Notes: generated by a model not told the origin, from the letters alone. Counted from the stretch's first letter, positions 1 to 11,767 are shown. The stretch is DNA of 64,000 nt from Lavandula angustifolia (GCA_028984105.1 CM054824.1:3720001-3784000), one strand, 5' to 3'. Program-made: numbers and translations.

Positions 1-299
1 ATATTTAAATTAGAAAAATAAATGAAATTAATGGAACAGAACAACCAAAGAAAAATAAAAATGGAATCAATAGAGCAATAGAGTGGAACTAAGGGAGTAT
101 ATCAAATGAATTTCCATTTTATACGAGCAACTCCAGTAATACACAAATAGCGGATTCCAATGTCGACAATCACAGAGGATTCACCTCCTAGATTTCTCAA
201 TGTTACAGCAGAATTATGATTATAAATAATATTTGCTATATGTAGCGGGATACGGTTAACCCGCAACATTTTACATTATGTACTTATTATTTCCTACAC

Positions 300-1676
300 T
301 TTGATATCGTCGTTTAACTGACAATCAAAGTTGAATGTAGTGTTCCCTACTAAGTACGTTTTACTAACTTAAATAAGTGAGTTGATGCTGAATGTAAATT
401 CAAAACTCAGAATGCGAAAGTCAGTTGATGCTGAAGATTGCTACTAAACATGTCAGTTAGCCAAATAAGTTTTCTCGATCGCGTGGGCATAGATTTTCCT
501 ACTGAGTACAGTCCTACTGACTTATATAAGTGAACAGTAGTTCAGTAACAGAAGTTGTGTGTGGAAGTGTAGGCCCTTAAAATAGTCTTCTCAGTGAAAA
601 TCCATTTTATGCTTGTTTGATTAAAACTGAGTTGTATGCAGAATGAACAGTTAATCAATGCAACAGTTAAAATCAACACAGGCGATTCATAAAGTGGTTC
701 GAACACGACTGGTCCTACGTCCACTGTCCTGAACTAAGAAGGAGTTCTTGTATTAATTATACTGAGCAAGCCTCAGTTGATCTGTTCACAGGACAGATTC
801 TCACTTGTTTGCTTATATTGAGCAAGCCTCAGTCAATCTGTACGCAAGACAAATATCTACTTATAGTCGTAGTGACTTTACAGTTCTTAAGCTTTTAAGG
901 TTAGAACTTCTCCAATTAAGTAGGAGTTCTTACAATAAGAACAATTCAAGAGATGAACTCCTTCGAGGTTCTAAGCTATTGAATATTACAATACGCACGA
1001 TTAGATAGATAAAGGGAACATGTATTCTCTAGAAAAAAGAACTAAAGAAAGATCTAAATCTAAGTGCAATTTCTTCGCTTGAATATCGATGTAAGTTCGT
1101 TAGAGAGTGTTTGAGCTTCGATTGCTTTGTTCCCGGTTCGTAGTCTTTCTGCATGAAGACTCTTCTCTATTTATAGTCTCCGATTTGTGAATAGATCCGT
1201 TGGAGTGAGTCTAGACACGTGTCAAATAAGACAAGGAAAACGGCCAAAATAATTTGAACGTTGAGTAGAGGTACCGTAGAGAATTCCTCTTTTTCCGTCT
1301 AGGAGCAAACTTTATCGCAGAGTAGGTAAGGCGCTGTCGGCTCTTTATTGGTCAAGGTTTATGAGAGTTGGTGAGGCTTGTTCAAACTCAAAGTACGATG
1401 ATTTGACTTCCTCCATTGACATTCGTCTGAACAATTCAGTTTGCAGGCTCAAAATCTCTTGCAAATTCAGTTGGTCGATAGCTTTCCAACTGACTTTCTA
1501 TATACAGAGTTCTCCGGCTGAGTGCAAAATCTTCTACTGAACGTACAACTACTGAACTCTAGCCTACTGAGTTCCTAACAGCTGAAATCAACTAAGCTAT
1601 TACAATATCGAAGGCCCATCATTCAGCTAGGGTTTTGGGATCTTCAAATCTTATCATGCTGAATCTCATCCCAACA
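300..1676 (-). mobile_element. Sirevirus-type 3' LTR (fragment D1)
   Basis: On the minus strand the LTR begins with TGTTGGGATGAG at 1676, directly after a polypurine tract and the motif GGCATCATCAAATAGGGGG, the same junction seen in the other Sirevirus copies here. It shares ordered landmarks with them: GGGTTTTGGGATCTTCAAATC near 1630-1650, a TATA-like CTATTTATAG (plus strand) at about 1168, an ACTCCTTC block, and GTCCACTGTCCTGAACTAAG near 720. The distal end is diverged and I could not find the terminal CCAACA, so the left boundary is approximate. Bases 1-299 show nothing I recognise. Confidence 0.7.
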
Positions 1677-1700
1677 ATTACCCCCTATTTGATGATGCCA
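1677..1700 (-). other. Terminal polypurine tract of fragment D1
   Basis: Minus-strand GGCATCATCAAATAGGGGG immediately precedes the LTR start. It corresponds to the plus-strand-DNA primer site of LTR retrotransposons and matches the tract before the LTRs of elements A and C. Confidence 0.75.
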
Positions 1701-2090
1701 AAACCTTTTACAAACAACTATCAAGCATCGACTATACTAAAAAGAATATTACAAGGTAATCTAAGCCTAGAATTAGAGCGAACAAAGCAATGAAGCTCTT
1801 ACAATAAGTGCTATCTATATCAACAAGGGTGGCTATCTAATCAACACGATGCTAACAATATTCCCCCAAGAAGGAATGTCAAACAACTAAATCACAGAGA
1901 GAAACATACAAGCAGATATACGAGTGTGTGACCTGATTACTTCAATAATCAGTGGTGCGGAAAGATAAAAACATAGCCAAGTGACAATGAGCAGTTGTCG
2001 AAGGCGAAAAGAACAAGATGTCATATATGATCTGAGAATTCTACAAGTACATGACAATCGATTTCTAAAAGCCTGAAGAATAGAAGACTA

Positions 2091-3504
2091 TCAACTGGAC
2101 TTCTTCTTGAATAGTTGCATTCGCGCTTTGAAGTCAGCAGACTTCTTCTCCGGAAGCTCAAGGCAATAAGCAGAGTAAACACGATTCCTCAGGGCCTTGA
2201 TCTCTTCTTTGTCATCATCATCATTCTTGTCCAGACCTTTATTATTGATAACTTCGAAGATTTCTTCCTTAGTCTCCTTCTTATAGATGTTGTCTTGATG
2301 CATAAGAGGAGGAGGTAAGGTTCTGAACTCAGGTGCTTTAAGAGTTTTACCCGACTGTTCCACTAGAGTTTGAATTTCAGCGTAGAGTGGGGGTTCCAAC
2401 TATTTCAAAATTTCTATGAATAGCTCCTCAGGATCAGACTGCTCATCAAACATCTTCCAGACGTAGAATCTTTTGATGAAGTATATATTCACTTGTTCCC
2501 ATCGTTGATTGATCTTATAAGGAACCCACTCATTAGTCCTTTTGTAAATTACTCTCTTCACCTCATTCACATATACCCTTCTCCGAAAGAACTTGGAGGT
2601 GGTAGGGACACTACTATCTTTCACAAGGACTCTTTCTCGAGCTTCCTTCTTCGTCCTCAGTCTGAGTGCCTCTAGATTAGCTAGACTCTCTCTTGCTTCT
2701 CGATCTCTCTGGCTTCGGTTATATGATCCAAACCTCTCTCAAGCATATCCCATAATTCTTTCATCTCGCTTCTCCTTCTCTTCGAGAGCTCGGTCATAGC
2801 AATAAGCTGCAGATCTGAGTCGCTTGGTTCAGCCGATTTGGACTTAGGAGTTTCAGTCTTCTCATCTTGTTTGGACTTCGGAGGAGTTTTTGCAACTGCA
2901 GACCTTGATTGCCTATGCAGTATAGATCGTGTTCTGGTAGTAACTGGAGTCCAGATCTGTACGCCTTTCTTGGCTTTGGTCTGCTTCTTAGCATCTTTTT
3001 CTCAAGTTCACGCGCCGACCGGTCATCATAAGCAATTTGTTACTCGCTCGTCTTGAACTTAAGCTTTTGGGTTTCGAAGGGCTTGGAGAAGCGGGGGCTT
3101 TGCCTTTGCCTTTGGCTGCTGACTTTAGTGGAGGCTCGTCTTTAGTTAGAGCTTCCAAGAATTTGGCCACATCGATAATTGCCTCGTCAGCCGGCTCTCC
3201 TGAGCCTTCACCCTTTAGAGCTTCTTCCCCCTGAGTTGTTGCTGCAGTTGAGCTAGGTCCTGCCTCTTAAAATTTCAAGAGGGTCCGCACTTGTGCTTAT
3301 CTACTATTTTCCCCCTTTTTGGCATCATCGAACATCGTTGCCAGTGCAGTAACTTTGTTGGTCAGCTCTCCGATTAATGTACTAATAGTTTCAAGAGAAG
3401 CTGCAACATCTCCAGTTACATCTGTGTATGAAGTCCATCTCTTGTCATGCTCTGAGTTTACGAATTTAAGGAGAGTTGACTGTCTACTAAGTACCGTCTA
3501 CTGA
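2091..3504 (-). pseudogene. Envelope-like ORF remnant, C-terminal part (fragment D1)
   Basis: Minus-strand reading frames at 2400-2624 and 2091-2399 match the C-terminal module of the envelope-like ORF in element C (14253-15092). Shared words include NEWVPYKINQRWE against DEWMPWEVTQRWE, FIKR, and a downstream proline-rich RTLPPP. Further upstream (3308-3330) is the internal GATGCCAAAAAGGGGGAAA purine tract found inside the same ORF in the other copies. The frame has many stops between 2630 and 3300. Its 5' side abuts another LTR at about 3505, so the rest of the element is missing. Function of the ORF is unknown. Confidence 0.7.
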
Positions 3505-4795
3505 GTACCGTTCAGTGATTAATGTCAGATAAGCTTCCTGTTCGCGTTGGCAGAGTTGTACTGTCTACTGAGTACCGTTCAGTAATTAATGTCAGCCCAT
3601 GTGATTCGGTATATGTAAGTGCGGAATGTGTAGTCCTAACTTTTATAGTCTCGTTTGAACAACGTTAGTTTACCGAAAATGTTCAAGATATGCTTGTGCG
3701 TATTTTAAGTTTACTGAAAATCAACACTTGTATGATTTTGAAAGCACTCTGATGCAGATGGTCAGTATGCAAATAAAGCAGTAAATAATGCACATATTTA
3801 TAAATGGTTCAAATATACAAGATCCGAAGTCCACTTTTCTGTATTTACATGAGAAACTTGTATTTATATTGAAAAAGTTCTGTTAATCTATTTACATGAT
3901 AGTCCGTGACTTAGTTATAATAATATGCACCTTTACAATAAAAAGCGGGGTTTGAAAAGATTTTTCAACTAGAAGGAATTCTTACGATAAAAGAGTTCGA
4001 TAGGGTGAACTCCTTTGATTCTAAACTTAAAATATTTCTCGGTTAGTTTAGGGAAAAAGAGAGAGAACTATATTATTCTAGAGTGAAGAAGTAAATGTAT
4101 TGATGTTCTAAGTTTTTCGTTTTGTATGCTTTGAGATTGCTAAAGTATGTATGCTTGATCGATTATGTTCTCAATGTCTTCAACGCAATGAAGAGTTTCT
4201 CTAGTTATAGTCGTGGCTGGTGAATAGACCCGTTGGAGGATGACCTAGTTACTGTAGCTAGACGACCAACAAACGACCTTTTGCAATGTTTGAATTCAAC
4301 TATAGTGATTCCTTGCTTTTCAAGAATTCAGAGCTTTACTACAGCTTCATGGCAGGTCGGGTTTAGTGGCCGACAACTTCTTATTGGGTCGAGGTTCATC
4401 CGTCAGGTGAGACTTGTTCAAACTTCGAGACTTATACTAACTCTGAGTTACTCAAATGACAAACCTCATACGCTTTTTTTTGAGTAATAACTCTACCGAC
4501 ATTTCTTCTTGACTTTAGTCAATGGGACCATTGCTTTCTAACTCCACTTACTCACATTCGGATAGGTTCTCAATACAAAGTAGAACCATATTGAATCTTC
4601 AAATATCCATCTTTAGGCGCGCCGAGCAAATATTCTCATCGAATCCGATTCGATCTATTGAAATCGAAAATTAGTCTACTGAGTTTCCTAACATACAAGC
4701 TCTACTGAATCATCTATTACATTATATAAGTTTATCATCATTTAAGGTTTTTGGGATCATACAAATAATACATTCTAAATCATCACCGAATAATT
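3505..4795 (-). mobile_element. Diverged Sirevirus LTR (fragment D2)
   Basis: A second, older minus-strand LTR. Its start near 4795 reads TTATTCGGTGATGATTT after a decayed purine tract, resembling the TTGTTGGGTGATGATTC junction of the other copies. Inside are the same ordered landmarks: GGTTTTTGGGATCATAC (4746-4762), GGTGAATAGACCCGTTGGAG (4220-4240), GGGTGAACTCCTTTG (about 4000) and GTGCGGAATGTGTAG (about 3620). A roughly 35-bp motif containing CTACTGAGTACCGTTCAGT is repeated twice, near 3497 and 3558. Boundaries are approximate; the low-coordinate end joins the envelope-like remnant. Confidence 0.6.
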
Positions 4796-4818
4796 AACAC
4801 CTATAAAATCTTATTCTT

Positions 4819-4856
<38 letters not shown>
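4819..4856. repeat. (TG)n(TA)n microsatellite
   Basis: Simple dinucleotide repeat of TG followed by TA. It lies directly against the left terminal inverted repeat of the MULE, so the transposon probably inserted in or next to it. Confidence 0.95.
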
Positions 4857-7526
4857 GGGGCATTATATCAAGAACACCCCCTTAGTGAGAGAATAGAGAA
4901 CATCTTATAACCATTGATCTAGTTAAATGGATGGGTAGGATTGAAGGGAAATTTGTCCCAATTTTAACATTCTTTTTAATAACAAAATATGAAGAAAGGG
5001 TAAATTGGGAATGTTGTAAAAATTAATAGAAAGGTTTTTTTCTTTCATTCAAAATTTTTGAAAGAGCAGTTCATTTCTGACGTTCCCTCCAACCAACAAA
5101 AATGCTGTGAAAGAGCATTTCATTTCTCATCCTTCGATTCTGTAAAAAAGCGACACATTTGTTCGACCCTTCCTTTCATAATCGACGCGAATCTTCGATT
5201 CGGAGGTACTCTCTCAATAATTTCTTCGACGAAGCGTCGTATCTTGAGGGGTTTTGGAATTGGAAATTTGTCTTTGAGCATTAATTGCACTCCCAAAGTG
5301 CATGAAAAACTCAATCAGATTAGCATGACGGTTCAAAAATCTTTGGTAAAAATTATTCTCTGATTCTGACATAGATGTAGTCTTGAATAAACCACTCATC
5401 GGCACATTTCTGAAATACGTCGGAATCCACGTTTCCCTTATATCAAACATGGTATCAAACCATTTGTGCCCTACCAAGTCGTATTCATTCATCAATTCAT
5501 TCTACCGCCGATCAAATTCGGCAGGTTCGATTACATTCCGACCACACCAATGCATTGAATTTGTCCTAAAAACCCTCATCGGATCTTAAAGAAACCGATA
5601 TCTTATCAAAGCAACTTTACACATGATGTGCCACATACAATATCTGTGGCGTGTGTCCGGTAATATAGCTCCAACCGCCTTTATCAAAGCCCGATCTTGG
5701 TCGGTTATCAACATCTTGGGGTGAACATTATCCATGGCATTGACAAAGCTTTGGAGAAGCCAACTATAAGAATACTCATCGTCTCCGGACAACAAACCGA
5801 GCACCGAAAATAACACACTTATCATGGTTATCCTTACCCGTGAAAGGAGCAAAAATGAGGTTATACCCGATGATGCACATTTAACGTACGTATTATGCAC
5901 ATCGTCATAATATAGTATGCACATTTTACTATAATATAACTACAGAGCAAATAAAAGGAAGATGAGTATGCAGATTCGGTATGTTGAGTATGCACATACA
6001 AAGCATAGATAGTATGCACATACACTATAAATTAGTAATAGAACAATATATGAAGGGATCTTACTTGTTGGTCGAATATGTCGCATCAAAGGAAACAACC
6101 TCACCAAATCGCTTGTAGTTGTTGATTGATATAATATCAGCCCAAAATAGGCGCGCCAATTTTTTTTCATCATTCACCTCGTAAGAAAAGGTGAATCCCG
6201 AGCCGAGTGCCTTTCGACTTTCCAAATTATCCAAAGACAACTTGGGTGTCCAACCCAACGACGTAAGAACGCACTTTTTGGGAGAAATTCTTAAATCCAC
6301 ACTACTACAACCAATCTTATCAAAACTACCTACTAACTCCTTAAATAATTTAAAAGATCTAACCTGGACCAATGTTTGCTCTCTTACAATTCATAACAAA
6401 ACTTTGGTGGGTATAATCCATTTTCCTATTAAGCCTCATAAACTCAAGCTTTCGACCATCTTGCAAAAGAGGACGTGAATGTGCTTCAATGAAATTAGTT
6501 ATTTCGTAACCTTCCAACCCACACAATTTAAAAATGACTCGTGCTTTACATCCAAACTTTCGATGACCGAGTCTTTCTCTTTTTCTTACTACTAGAAGCC
6601 TCACTCGGTTCAACTACATTAGAGAAATGACCAATTCCCTGACCCTCCCGATTGCATAGAACGTACCTATGCTTGATAATGAGATCGGTAACACGAGCGG
6701 TACTCAAACGGACATCAAAACCACAAATCCCAACGTATATTTTGTAAAATCGAACCCCATCCTCCAAATTCAAAAACTTTTGGCCAACAAACAGTGTAAA
6801 CTCTACCGGACACACGGGGCTATACAACATAGACGTTTTTTCGGCAAAACAATCGTCGAAACTTCTTTCGGCCTCATTATCGCAATCTTCCAAAGAAAGG
6901 AAAACCGAATCAAATTATGCTTCAAATAATACAAATTAGACTGAGATATTAATAAATTACTATTCAAAAACCCTAAATCGCATCAATACACAAATAGAAC
7001 AACAAAATCAAAAACCCTAAAAAATATCAGTATCAAAATTAAGGAATAAGGAGGGGAAATCACGAATTTCCGGCATCAAATATAACGAATTCACGCAATC
7101 AGAATACACAAATTCACGGAATAAGGAGGGTAAATCGATTAATGAACTTACCCATATCTTGTCGCCTAAGATTTGAAGAAATTATAGATACGAAACTACT
7201 GGAATTCGGATGATTGTAACTTCAAGTCGATTACTTGTCGAATTCGAGATTCTCGACTCTCGATTCATGAATCTGCAGAATTCTTTCTTCTTTCATTTAC
7301 GATTTTTTGTCATTCTCTCTCTCTCGTGAAAATTTCGAATGAGTAGTGCAATTCCAAAAACATAACACCACATATTACTTTCATACCCTCAATGAAAGTT
7401 TTTTAAGTAAAAAAAATCCTTTTTTCCTCCTTCAATCCGAGCCACACATCACGAAAATAGATGGATGGATCTTGTTCCCCTTTCTCTCAATAAGAGGGTG
7501 TTCTCTTTTTTATCCCTCTTCTCTCT

Positions 7527-7529
<3 letters not shown>
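4857..7529 (-). mobile_element. MULE (Mutator-like) DNA transposon with FAR1-type transposase
   Basis: The two ends form imperfect terminal inverted repeats. The left end contains AAGAACACCCCCTTAGTGAG followed by GGATGGGTAGGATTGAAGG. The right end, read on the minus strand, contains AGAGAACACCCTCTTATTGAG and then GATCCATCCATC and GGATTGAAGGAGG. The similarity runs for roughly 100 bp. TA microsatellites flank both ends, which hides any 9-bp target duplication. Internally a minus-strand FAR1/MULE transposase remnant fills 5105-6893. The length and structure fit an autonomous-type MULE now inactivated by frameshifts. Exact outer ends are uncertain by several bases. Confidence 0.75.
5105..6893 (-). 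pseudogene. FAR1-related MULE transposase pseudogene
   Basis: From a minus-strand ATG at 6893 the frame gives an acidic N-terminus and an F-L-N-L-E-D-G-V-R-F-Y-K-I-Y block typical of FAR1 DNA-binding domains, which are WRKY-like zinc fingers. A shifted frame continues with GCKARVIFK and FIEAHSRPL. The MULE transposase core follows: VVSFDATYSTNK (first catalytic Asp, near 6075), ITDQDRALIKAV (second Asp, near 5690) and a C-MWHIM segment (about 5610). A GTAAGA after the STN codons at about 6063 looks like the donor of a short intron; downstream sequence resumes with YNLIF at about 5875. Frame changes near 6560, 6370 and 5585 make it non-functional as written. FAR1 homologues can be domesticated transcription factors, but the inverted repeats indicate a transposon. 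Confidence 0.8.

Positions 7530-7563
<34 letters not shown>
7529..7563. repeat. (TA)n microsatellite
   Basis: Uninterrupted TA repeat between the MULE right end and the MITE. Confidence 0.95.
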
Positions 7564-7565
<2 letters not shown>

Positions 7566-7756
7566 TGTTGATCTCGGTGAGAACCTATATTTAACGTGGG
7601 AACTACGGCACATGCATAATTCTTACATATTTTATGCAAAAAACCTGTAAATTACTAGTTTTTTTGCATAGAAAACAAAAGGATCATGCATCGACATATA
7701 ATGATTCTATATAAGTCTTTGTTCTCACGTTAAATGTGGGTTCCAGATCCGATTAG

Positions 7757-7757
<1 letters not shown>
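7564..7757. mobile_element. Short inverted-repeat element (MITE) between TA repeats
   Basis: GAGAACCTATATTTAACGTG near 7580 is inverted at the other end as GTTCTCACGTTAAATGTGGG near 7722-7741. The arms enclose about 120 bp with no coding potential. TA microsatellites flank both sides (7529-7563 and 7760-7799), the site preference of Micron-like MITEs. The family assignment is inference; the inverted repeat is directly visible. Confidence 0.65.

Positions 7758-7759
<2 letters not shown>

Positions 7760-7799
<40 letters not shown>
7760..7799. repeat. (TA)n microsatellite
   Basis: Uninterrupted TA repeat at the right side of the MITE. Confidence 0.95.
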
Positions 7800-7800
<1 letters not shown>

Positions 7801-8689
7801 CGAACCTAGTACAGAACATAACTAGCGCATTAGAAGAAAATCATGAATTCTGATTTATGTGTTTTGGAAAAACGTATATGTCACTCTCTCATCGCATTGT
7901 AATCATATGTCCTATTTTGTTACATTTAAAAAGTTATTACTAAGAACTTACATACATTTTATATTCTAATATTCTAATATAATTGTGTAGAACATGCAGG
8001 TGATCCACCTTCCATACCTCCAAAACTCAATACCACACTTCAACTTCATTTGTAACTTTTTTTTTTCACCAAAGCAAAAAATACTCCATATATTTGGGTT
8101 TGCAACATAATTAAAGAAATTAAAATATTAATGACTATAGATACAAACAAATAAATAAAATATCGACCGGTAGTTAAGGTGATGAATGATGTGGTTGAAT
8201 TTAACTGCAAGTCAAATCCAAGGTAGAGCATATATCACCCACAATTAATAAATGAATTAATGTCAAACAAATAAATCAAATCCAACATATTCGAATCCCT
8301 GGAACTTCGTTTCTTGCCCAAAAATTTAAAAAATATTGCAGGCAATAAGTAACATCAACTTGATTTCGTATCTTCTATTTTATTTTTTCTATAGTTGGGC
8401 CCATCATAGATTTTCATTTCTTTATAACAACATCAAACACTCCCATTTGCACTCGCACTCGTGTCTCCACTCCTCCAATAAGACCAAAAAGAAGAGAGAG
8501 GGAGAGAACTGCGCCCGCCTGCCCTGCATGATCGAGTGAGTTATTGTAGACCCAAAAGCACAAGCATATTTATAGCTACAAAATAATGCTTTGTCTCTCT
8601 TGCAAGACTTCTATATATTGCTACAAATGAGGCTTTGATTTCTGAGGACACGTAGAGGAAGGAGTATCTATATTATCCGTATAGCTATT

Positions 8690-8692
<3 letters not shown>
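7800..8692 (+). promoter_or_regulatory. Upstream region of the LBD4-like gene
   Basis: AT-rich non-coding sequence before the LBD gene. The best TATA-box candidate is ATATTTATAG at 8566-8575, about 150 bp before the start codon; TCTATATATTG near 8609 is an alternative. I saw no other gene here. The promoter is short, with a MITE and MULE lying only 0.9-1.2 kb upstream. Confidence 0.5.

Positions 8693-8721
<29 letters not shown>
8693..8721 (+). repeat. (GA)n tract in the LBD 5' leader
   Basis: About fourteen GA dinucleotides end directly at the start codon. GA repeats in plant leaders are known binding sites for BBR/BPC GAGA-binding factors, and this one may also be length-polymorphic. A regulatory role here is inference. 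Confidence 0.9.
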
Positions 8722-8725
<4 letters not shown>

Positions 8726-10838
8726 AGGAGAGCAGCAGTAGAAAGCAAGGAGCAGCGTCGCCTTGCGCTGCGTGCAAGCTCCTTAGGCGGCGCTGCGCAG
8801 AGGACTGCGTCTTTGCGCCTTACTTTCCGGCCGACGAGCCGCACAAGTTCGCAAGCGTACATAAAGTGTTCGGTGCTAGCAATGTCAACAAGATGCTCCA
8901 GGTGAAATTTAATATTTCATTAAATTTTTAACTTATTGAACTTGTCGGTTGAGGCTACGGTCAGCACCGAATGGTAAATTTTATTTGAAAGTGTGATAAT
9001 AATGTTTTATTCAATTAAAAGAGATATATTTAAAGATTAATAATTTGAATTTGTCAATGCTCTACATGTCTTGCATATGGTTAATCTAGGCTATAACACA
9101 AAATGAGTTTTATCCCTACTACACCTAGCATAGCATTACTACACCTAGCATAGCATTGCGGATTGGTGGTAGTTATGTTTACTTATTTATTAACATTTTG
9201 AGAGGTTTGAATAAAGGTATCAGCAATTGTAAATAAGATATGAACACTATTAAATGACATAAAAGTAGAGTGAATTGTCTTGTGTTTAAAAATAACAAAT
9301 TTAAATAGTATTGATATTTTGAGGTCGTATTTGTTTCACATAATTAGTCTCATATATTTTATGTTTTGCATAGTTTGCAGTATATTATATCGAAGTTGGG
9401 AAATTTTACATATTTTTATGCAAAATAAAAAGTAATTGCAATAGATTATGTTGTCTAGGTATACCTTGTCAGTAAAAACAAAGCACTATCATTACAGTCG
9501 GTTTCAGAAAAGAAAAGAAACGAAACGAAACATTATCATTACAAATAAAAAAACTCTCGTCATGCTAATGTTCTTTTAGGCCCTCATTTATTCAATATTT
9601 CCTTTCATGGCAGTTATACTCTAACTAACATGCATTCTCGTGTAGCAAATATTTCAAAAACCAATACCAAATGGCCACCTCTTTTTCAATTATAGTCCCT
9701 TCATCCCACTATTTTCGATTCATTTTTCTCGGCACATGAAATTAAAAAAAATAGTGTTATATAGTATAGATTATTTGTTTTTTATAGTTAAATTTGGTCC
9801 ACATAATCTTTGTTTTTTTTTTTAAAAATCACATAAATTACTAGATTATAAATTAGTCAATGCTATTGGTGAAAGTATTTTGGAATTCCATAACTTTGCA
9901 AATAGTTCATTTATTTAATTTTGCGAATATGAAATTGTTATCTTACACTTTATAATTAACCTTACACTAAACGATATTGATAGCGTGTATAGATTAAACA
10001 ATATTCTATTTGTTTCTTGATAGTGATACATTAACAAATGTCTTGTAAGCAAAATTGTTTTTTTCAAAAGTGAAAATCGATGTCACTCTTAATGAAATGT
10101 CTAGATACATTTTTTTAGTTAAAGATTGCAGTAACTGTGATTTAAAAAATTATGGTAGTAGTAGAACTCGAACATGTGATTCGTCTGTCATTTGGTCAAC
10201 AGATTATCAGTTAGTCTATGGCAAAGTTCGTGCTAATTCATCATTTAGTCTAACTAATCCTGCTTTTAGAATTGAGTCTGATTTTTCTCCGACAAAGTCA
10301 TAAAGCAACAAATTAAGTCTCCCATTCCAAAGTATGTTGGCAGAATTAAGTTGTTTAGACTTTATAGTTATATCACTTTTATTTATGTTAGGAATAAAAA
10401 TGTATGACTAGCTGCAGTTACAATTACTATCCTTAACATAAATTAAGTTGCAATTAAGAATATATTCATAAATAAGGGAGTAGATCTTAGTGGTTAATTT
10501 ATTAATTTTTCTTCACAAATATAATGCAGGAGTTGCCCGAACATCAAAGGGGCGATGCGGTGAGCTCGATGGTATACGAAGCAAATGCGCGGGTAAGAGA
10601 TCCGGTTTACGGATGTGTGGGCGCAATATCATCCCTGCAGCAGCAGATAGACGCTTTGCAAACTCAGCTTGCGCTCGCACAGGCTGAGGTTGTGCACATG
10701 CGCATGCGCCAATACTCATCCACCTCTACATCCCCAGACAACGCCGCCTCTCCCTCCACCAGAGGGAGAAGGTCTCGTCATCCCAAGTCTTGTTATAACA
10801 TGGACATGCCCAACATGGATGATTCCTTCTGGCGTTAG
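8722..10838 (+). CDS. LBD4: LOB-domain transcription factor, LBD4-like (two exons)
   Basis: Exons 8722-8901 and 10530-10838 (including the stop codon) join in phase 0 through a GT-AG intron to give 162 residues. The LOB domain is complete: the zinc-finger-like block CAACKLLRRRCAEDC (C-x2-C-x6-C-x3-C, residues 15-29), the GAS block FASVHKVFGASNVNKML (residues 43-59), and the leucine-zipper-like coil AISSLQQQIDALQTQLALAQ (about 99-118). The sequence is close to class I Arabidopsis LBD4 and LBD3. The family consists of plant-specific nuclear DNA-binding proteins that control organ boundaries and vascular and secondary growth. The intron sits right after the GAS block (residue Q60), the usual position. 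The tail is short and serine-rich, ending in MDDSFWR. No frame breaks are present. LBD4 rather than LBD3 is my best match from memory of the N-terminus MKESS-RKQGAASPC. Confidence 0.93.
8902..10529 (+). other. Intron of the LBD4-like gene
   Basis: A 1,628-bp intron, long for this family, bounded by CAG|GTGAAA and TGCAG|GAG. It is AT-rich. A tandem duplication of CTACACCTAGCATAGCATT lies near 9117-9157, and a Stowaway-like motif (CCCTTCATCCCACTATTTTCG) is at about 9699 without a clear partner end. No ORF inside it looks real. Confidence 0.85.
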
Positions 10839-10841
10839 TCT

Positions 10842-11269
10842 ATCCATGCTTCCTATATATATATTTATTGCCTTAACTTTGTTGTTTGTTTGTGGGCTAT
10901 CAATTTCTTACTCTTGTTTTTTTTTTTTTTTTTTTTTTTTTGGCTTTCTTACATACATCTTACCTGACCGGCTAGGATGATGACGGATGGTCGGAGTCGG
11001 ATTGGTTAGTAATATTGTAAATGTAAAAGAAAAAAAGAGGCATACAATGATGAGGTATAATTGGTATAGCTATGCATGTGGAGTTGATTATTTTGAGCAA
11101 TGTTTTGCATTGTCTTGTCTCTAGATTTTAGTTTTTTAATCATCACGGTTAATGTTTGATATGCCGTTTTACGTTTCTTTCTTAATTATGATGTTTAAGA
11201 GTATAACACATTTGCCATATCACCTATTTTAAAGTTTATGGTCTTTAATTACAGGAAATTGAATAGATA
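10842..11269 (+). other. 3' flank of the LBD4-like gene
   Basis: Likely 3' untranslated region and intergenic sequence. It holds a run of 25 T at 10917-10941 and then AT-rich DNA. No gene seen. Confidence 0.6.
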
Positions 11270-11471
11270 CTCCCTCCGTCCCAAAATTCTTGTCCAATTT
11301 GCTTTTTGCACGGTTTTTAAGAAGAGTTGTTAGTTGTGTGTAGATTGGTATAAAGTTGTGGGTCCCACAAAAAAGTTGTGTGTAATAATTTACTAAAAAA
11401 AGGAAAGTGGACAAGAATTTTTGGGACAACCCAAAATGGAATAGCGGACAAGAATTTTGGGACAGAGGGAG
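11270..11471. mobile_element. Stowaway-type MITE (Tc1/mariner)
   Basis: A 202-bp element with terminal inverted repeats starting CTCCCTCCGTCCCAAAATTC and ending in the complement (GAATTTTGGGACAGAGGGAG). It is flanked on both sides by the dinucleotide TA, the target duplication expected of Stowaway elements. The interior is non-coding; a minus-strand ORF through it is incidental. Confidence 0.93.
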
Positions 11472-11530
11472 TATAATTTATGAGGTCAATTATATGGGAT
11501 TTTTTACTCTTGCATAAGAAGTAGGAATTA

Positions 11531-11767
11531 GAGGTGGCAAAATGGGCGGGCGGATCAACCCAGCCCTGGGACCCATCGGGCCAACTCCATTTTAGCACCG
11601 TTCGAGCCGGCCCGTACTTTGCTTGGGATCGTAATCTATGAAGCCCAACCCGATCCCGGGCTTTGAGCGGGCGCGGGCGGACCTTGCCCACTAAATTTTT
11701 AATTTCTTTTTTATTTTTAATTATATATTTGTAGTATGAAAATAAAATTAATATATAAAATTTAAAT
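11531..11767. mobile_element. GC-rich element end, possibly hAT-derived
   Basis: Starts GAGGTGGCAAAATGGGCGGG and continues with GGCCCG- and CCCGATCCCGGGC-type words before an AT-rich tail. Such ends are common in plant hAT-derived elements. I could not identify the partner end or a target duplication. A second copy lies at 23609-23769. Assignment is tentative. Confidence 0.4.

Noticed and set aside
7346..7650. ORFs with YIYIYIYIY runs
   Set aside because: Translation of a TA microsatellite and MULE terminal repeat.
10490..10980. Overlapping ORFs in other frames and strand around LBD exon 2
   Set aside because: Shadows of the LBD coding exon, including a translated poly-T run.
11317..11691. 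124-codon minus-strand ORF
   Set aside because: Runs through the Stowaway MITE and hAT-like end; no protein-like features.
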